DNA of 64,000 nucleotides from Flaccisagitta enflata (lineage: Eukaryota; Chaetognatha; Sagittoidea; Aphragmophora). The notes under the pieces are model-generated. The model was not told the origin of the DNA and searched no databases. It worked only from the letters and a program-made list of their open reading frames with translations. The DNA lies in assembly GCA_965153355.1 (NCBI GenBank), contig OZ231128.1, positions 7,998,001-8,062,000 on the forward strand, read 5' to 3'. The position numbers were made by a program, and so were the translations under genes. This document shows, piece by piece, positions 60,469 to 64,000 of the stretch. Positions within the stretch are counted from its first letter, which is position 1, and each line of letters starts with the position of its first letter.

Positions 60469-61282
60469 TTTTAGTCGCGTGCTACGCGACACTACACCCG
60501 GCTTTGTCCATCCGTCGGTCCGTCCATCGGTCCGTCACATTTTAATTTTTTGGGTTTTTGCGGTCTTTGGCATTACTGCTCCTGCCCAAGTGATCAAGTG
60601 ACCGTAAATCTGGCCCCTGCCCACCCGCACGCGACTGGGGTAGCCATTAGCTTGTACCGAAATGACAATAAACAATAAAATCAGAAATCCACAAGTAGTT
60701 CTTATTGTGGGGCTGTCATGGGCTTCCAATGACATCACTTTTGATCTGAAAAAATTGCATCTTGCTGTCCGCGCCTTACCTTGAATTTTCCTTCAGCCTA
60801 CGGGAAACCAAAAATTTCAAAGTGCTTAAATCTCTTTTTTGACTGCAGATTTGAAATCTGCAGAAAAAACTGTTAAATGAAAGTGCTTTCCTTTTTTCAA
60901 TATTCCAACTAGAAGGTGCTCAAAATTAGTGTCAAAGTTTGCAAAACTTACCTTTCTCTTTTAAAATCGCCGAACTTAACTTTTATTATATCTTTAAGAT
61001 GAATTTTGACTATGATCCCGAAGGAATATTGAAAAAAGGAAAGCACTTTCAATTAACAGTTTTTTCTGCAGATTTCAAATCTGCAGTCAAAAAATTTAAC
61101 AGAAATTTTGGTTTCTATGAAGGAAACTCAGGTAGGCGCGGAACAAATGAAAATTTTCTGACCAAGTGATGCCATTAGAAGCCCAAGACAGCCCCACAAC
61201 AAGAACTACTTGTAGAATTCTGATTTTATTGCTTTTAGTCATTTAGGTACAAGCTAGTAGCCATGTATCCGGCCTTGTTTTT
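60469..61282 (+). mobile_element. AGTCGCG element split by the 609-bp foldback element
   Basis: Start TTAGTCGCGTGCTACGCGAC and end TGTATCCGGCCTTGTTTTT; removing 60648-61256 and one GTAGCCAT restores a normal short copy layout. It lies in the intron of the secreted-protein gene. Confidence 0.8.
60648..61256. mobile_element. 609-bp foldback element with 8-bp target duplication
   Basis: GTAGCCAT occurs at 60640-60647 and 61257-61264. The terminal inverted repeats TAGCTTGTACC are perfect and the arms continue as long inverted repeats (for example GCAGATTTGAAATCTGCAG around 60845 and 61068). An 8-bp duplication suggests hAT, P or Merlin type. It is inserted within the tail of an AGTCGCG element, itself inside the intron of the secreted-protein gene. 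Confidence 0.88.
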
Positions 61283-61388
61283 GAGCGTTCTAGACATTCT
61301 GCTCCTGCTCTATGACTGACCCTGTCCACTGCCCATGTGGCCATGTTCATCGATTCATTTAATTGAACCATTATTCGTCTACTTGCAG

Positions 61389-61897
61389 CCGAAAAAGTCG
61401 GAGACATGGAAAACTGCGGTCCAGAATACCCATACATTCGCGGCTTCAGTATCAGGCAAAACAAAAACAATTTGACCGGACTAGAATTTCACTGCACAAA
61501 GAATAACGCGAATGTCGCGGGAAAGACAATTACTGTCAACAGCGCCGAGTATTCCAACGATGATGTCAAGAGCAGCAAAGTATTTTGTCCCATCGATAAG
61601 TACATAACCGGGTTCAGCATCGTCGGTCCGTACGTTCCTACGCACACTCCTTGGGTGGGCGCGCTGACTATGGGGTTGTATTGCAATCCAAAAACGCTGG
61701 CGAACGTCGGAAACAACAGTAATAAGGAAACCGTATTATTGCTTGCGAAGCCCGACACGCTCGTCCCTAAGATTGAGAACATTCCCGAGGAGCTAAAGTC
61801 TAAACCACCTTGGGGATGTGTTGAGGGAGTTGCGGTTGGGTGGAACTGGGATGGTGAGACTGTTTGGATTGGATCCCCGAAATGTAAAGAGATCTAA
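61389..61897 (+). CDS. Secreted cysteine-containing protein, weakly VMO-I-like (main exon)
   Basis: Acceptor CTACTTGCAG; phase 1 joins the signal-peptide exon to give about 191 residues. The mature part has two similar blocks: YIRGFSIRQNKNNLTGLEFHC and CPIDKYITGFSIVG with LTMGLYC. This 'G-F-S-(x)n-L-x-G-L-x-x-C' pattern resembles the repeats of vitelline membrane outer layer protein I, a beta-prism protein of egg coats and secretions. A third block ends PPWGCVEGVAVGWNWDGETVWIG. The tryptophan-glycine pairs typical of VMO-I are mostly missing, so the family call is tentative; a secreted lectin-like protein is the alternative. The gene call is much firmer than the function. Confidence 0.72.
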
Positions 61898-62437
61898 TGA
61901 GGACAGGATGGTAAAAAAAAAAATATCTTAAAAAAAAACTGTTGTATCAAAAGTATCACTGTAACAGGGGAAAAGGAGAGCAATAGGGTAGGAGGGTCAA
62001 AGGTAAGATGGGGAAATTAGGGGAGTATCAAGGTCTCGATGAAGTTGTTGCAGAGAATACAATAATTTTGGCACTGTTCACAGTTACAATAGTAATCCAT
62101 CATATCCAAGCTTGAGTTATTCTCACCATTCACTTTCTTTTCTGTCTCATCATGATACTTATACAGTTATACTAATGGTACAAATAATAATTTGATTTTT
62201 GTGTAAATAATGATGATGTTCTTTTCTCACTAATGATACGAGAAATGTTTAAAAGTTGCATTGGCAATCAAAATGGAGTTAATGAATACAGACAATTAAA
62301 CAGTGCTTCAAATATCGATTTTCTTTCCTCAACACAGATTTCCATGTGGGACAAGGGGATGTTCTATTTGTAAAAAACATTCTGAGTGAATAGGCTGTCT
62401 GTATAAAACAAGTCCAGATACACGTCAAGACAGTCGC
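61898..62437. other. 3' region of the secreted-protein gene
   Basis: Follows the stop at 61895-61897; no clear AATAAA was seen close to the stop. Confidence 0.4.
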
Positions 62438-62695
<258 letters not shown>

Positions 62696-62984
62696 AGCAA
62701 AAACTAAAACGACAAAAACGCTTTAGAATCGTGAGTAGTTTCTCTTGTCTCCTACATCCCTCGTTGATGACTATAAAGAAAGTAGTGCCAGCTGATCCCC
62801 ATGAAGGCAACCAATAAAAAGCACCATAATCCTTTTAATTTTAGGATCGATGGTGACAATCACGCTTATTTCAGGTCACGTTTTAAGTTGTCATGTTAGG
62901 GTGACATTAACTCACAGTTCAACATTCAAATCGCGCTTTCAACGCGGAAAAATGTGCGACTCAAGAACGCCTAAGCTCGTAATT

Positions 62985-63387
<403 letters not shown>

Positions 63388-63516
63388 CGTTATTAATGAT
63401 GATGTCCTTGACTCCTTGGCTTGTATAAGACTTTGTACAAGATATTTTTCATCAAAATCACATCAAAGCAAAAAAATTCAAGTGTCACCGGATACAACTA
63501 TTAAGACAACCGATTT

Positions 63517-63735
63517 TTAATTGCGGACACGCTACTCTTTAAGAGGCATTGTCCGTCCGTCGGTCCGTCGGTCCGTCTGGGGTCATTAAGTTGAGAAGTG
63601 GGATAACGAGCGTTTTAGATACTTTTTGTTTATGTTTGAGTGTTGGAGGTGGGTAGCGGTGTGGATGGGAATTGGATGCCCTTGCCCACCCGTCCGCAAC
63701 GATATTGTGACCCCGTGTCACTTGTTTTTGATAAC
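63517..63735 (+). mobile_element. TTGCGGACACGC subfamily element
   Basis: TTTTTAATTGCGGACACGCT to CGCAACGATATTGTGACCCC, with GTCCGTCGGTCC repeats. Another AGTCGCG element starts at about 63960 and is cut by the window end. Confidence 0.7.
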
Positions 63736-64000
63736 AATGTTCATTTAAGGGACTGTTCCCTGAGCACCATCTCCCTCAGTGCTCAGTGCTCATCTTTCTG
63801 ATGATTCCCTTTAAAAGCGTAACGACGTAATTCCTCCTCTGGGATTGTTTAAATAAGTCCTTGGAAATAATAACATCATATTTTCCCCATGAGAATGAAT
63901 GAGAGTAAAAAAGAGTCGTTAGTTCCTCGACCTTGAGTCTGTTTATTTCGTGTTTGGACTTTTTAGTCGCGTGTCCATCCGTCCATTGGTCGGTCTGTCG

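Noticed and set aside
60939-61169. Plus-strand open frame of 76 codons
   Set aside because: It lies in the right arm of the 609-bp foldback element and has no family signature.

Overview
The window is nuclear DNA of a multicellular animal. It has GT-AG introns, animal protein families (a chymotrypsin-fold protease, a BTB/POZ protein, a secreted cysteine-bearing protein), and a very heavy load of microsatellites, minisatellites and short DNA transposons. Nothing is bacterial: there are no operons, no dense open frames and no ribosome-site spacing. I cannot name the species. The repeat style (microsatellite-cored interspersed elements, many foldback MITEs) is compatible with an aquatic invertebrate, but that is inference.

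Three real protein-coding genes can be assembled by eye. (1) A nine-exon gene on the minus strand, 31908 to 19835, encodes a trypsin/chymotrypsin-fold serine protease of about 598 residues. It has a basic hydrophobic N-terminus, a Ser-rich and Ala/Glu-rich linker, an (Asn-Pro-Gly-Gly) stalk and a complete His-Asp-Ser catalytic domain; intron phases match at all eight junctions. (2) A BTB/POZ gene of the SPOP type lies on the plus strand. Its BTB exon is 53462-54026, probably preceded by an exon at 52261-52628. (3) A secreted protein of about 191 residues on the plus strand has a signal-peptide exon (59606-59672) and a main exon (61389-61897) with weak resemblance to vitelline membrane outer layer protein I. 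There is also a hAT transposase C-terminal relic inside a short hAT element at 40754-41473.

Layout: 0-11 kb holds satellites, microsatellites and interspersed elements. 11.4-15.6 kb is a repeat-built foldback region. 15.7-19.8 kb is transposon debris downstream of the protease gene. 19.8-31.9 kb is the protease gene. 31.9-40 kb is MITEs and microsatellites. 40.7-41.5 kb is the hAT element. 42-51 kb is elements and microsatellites. 51.5-56.5 kb is the BTB gene bracketed by a 0.58-kb segmental duplication. 57-64 kb is the secreted-protein gene set among (CAA)n/(TTG)n tracts.

The most striking signal is in the protease gene. Several introns carry tandem, partly decayed copies of the adjacent exon edge together with its splice site. 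One such array has an exact 112-bp period, and a 550-bp TA-flanked MITE inserted at the last donor leaves the period intact once its length is subtracted. A second MITE sits at the donor of another exon of the same gene. The second theme is a pair of nested interspersed families. One is an 'AGTCGCG' element with terminal hairpin and variable tandem-repeat core. The other is a 'GCAGCGGCCCC' foldback element that inserts into the first.
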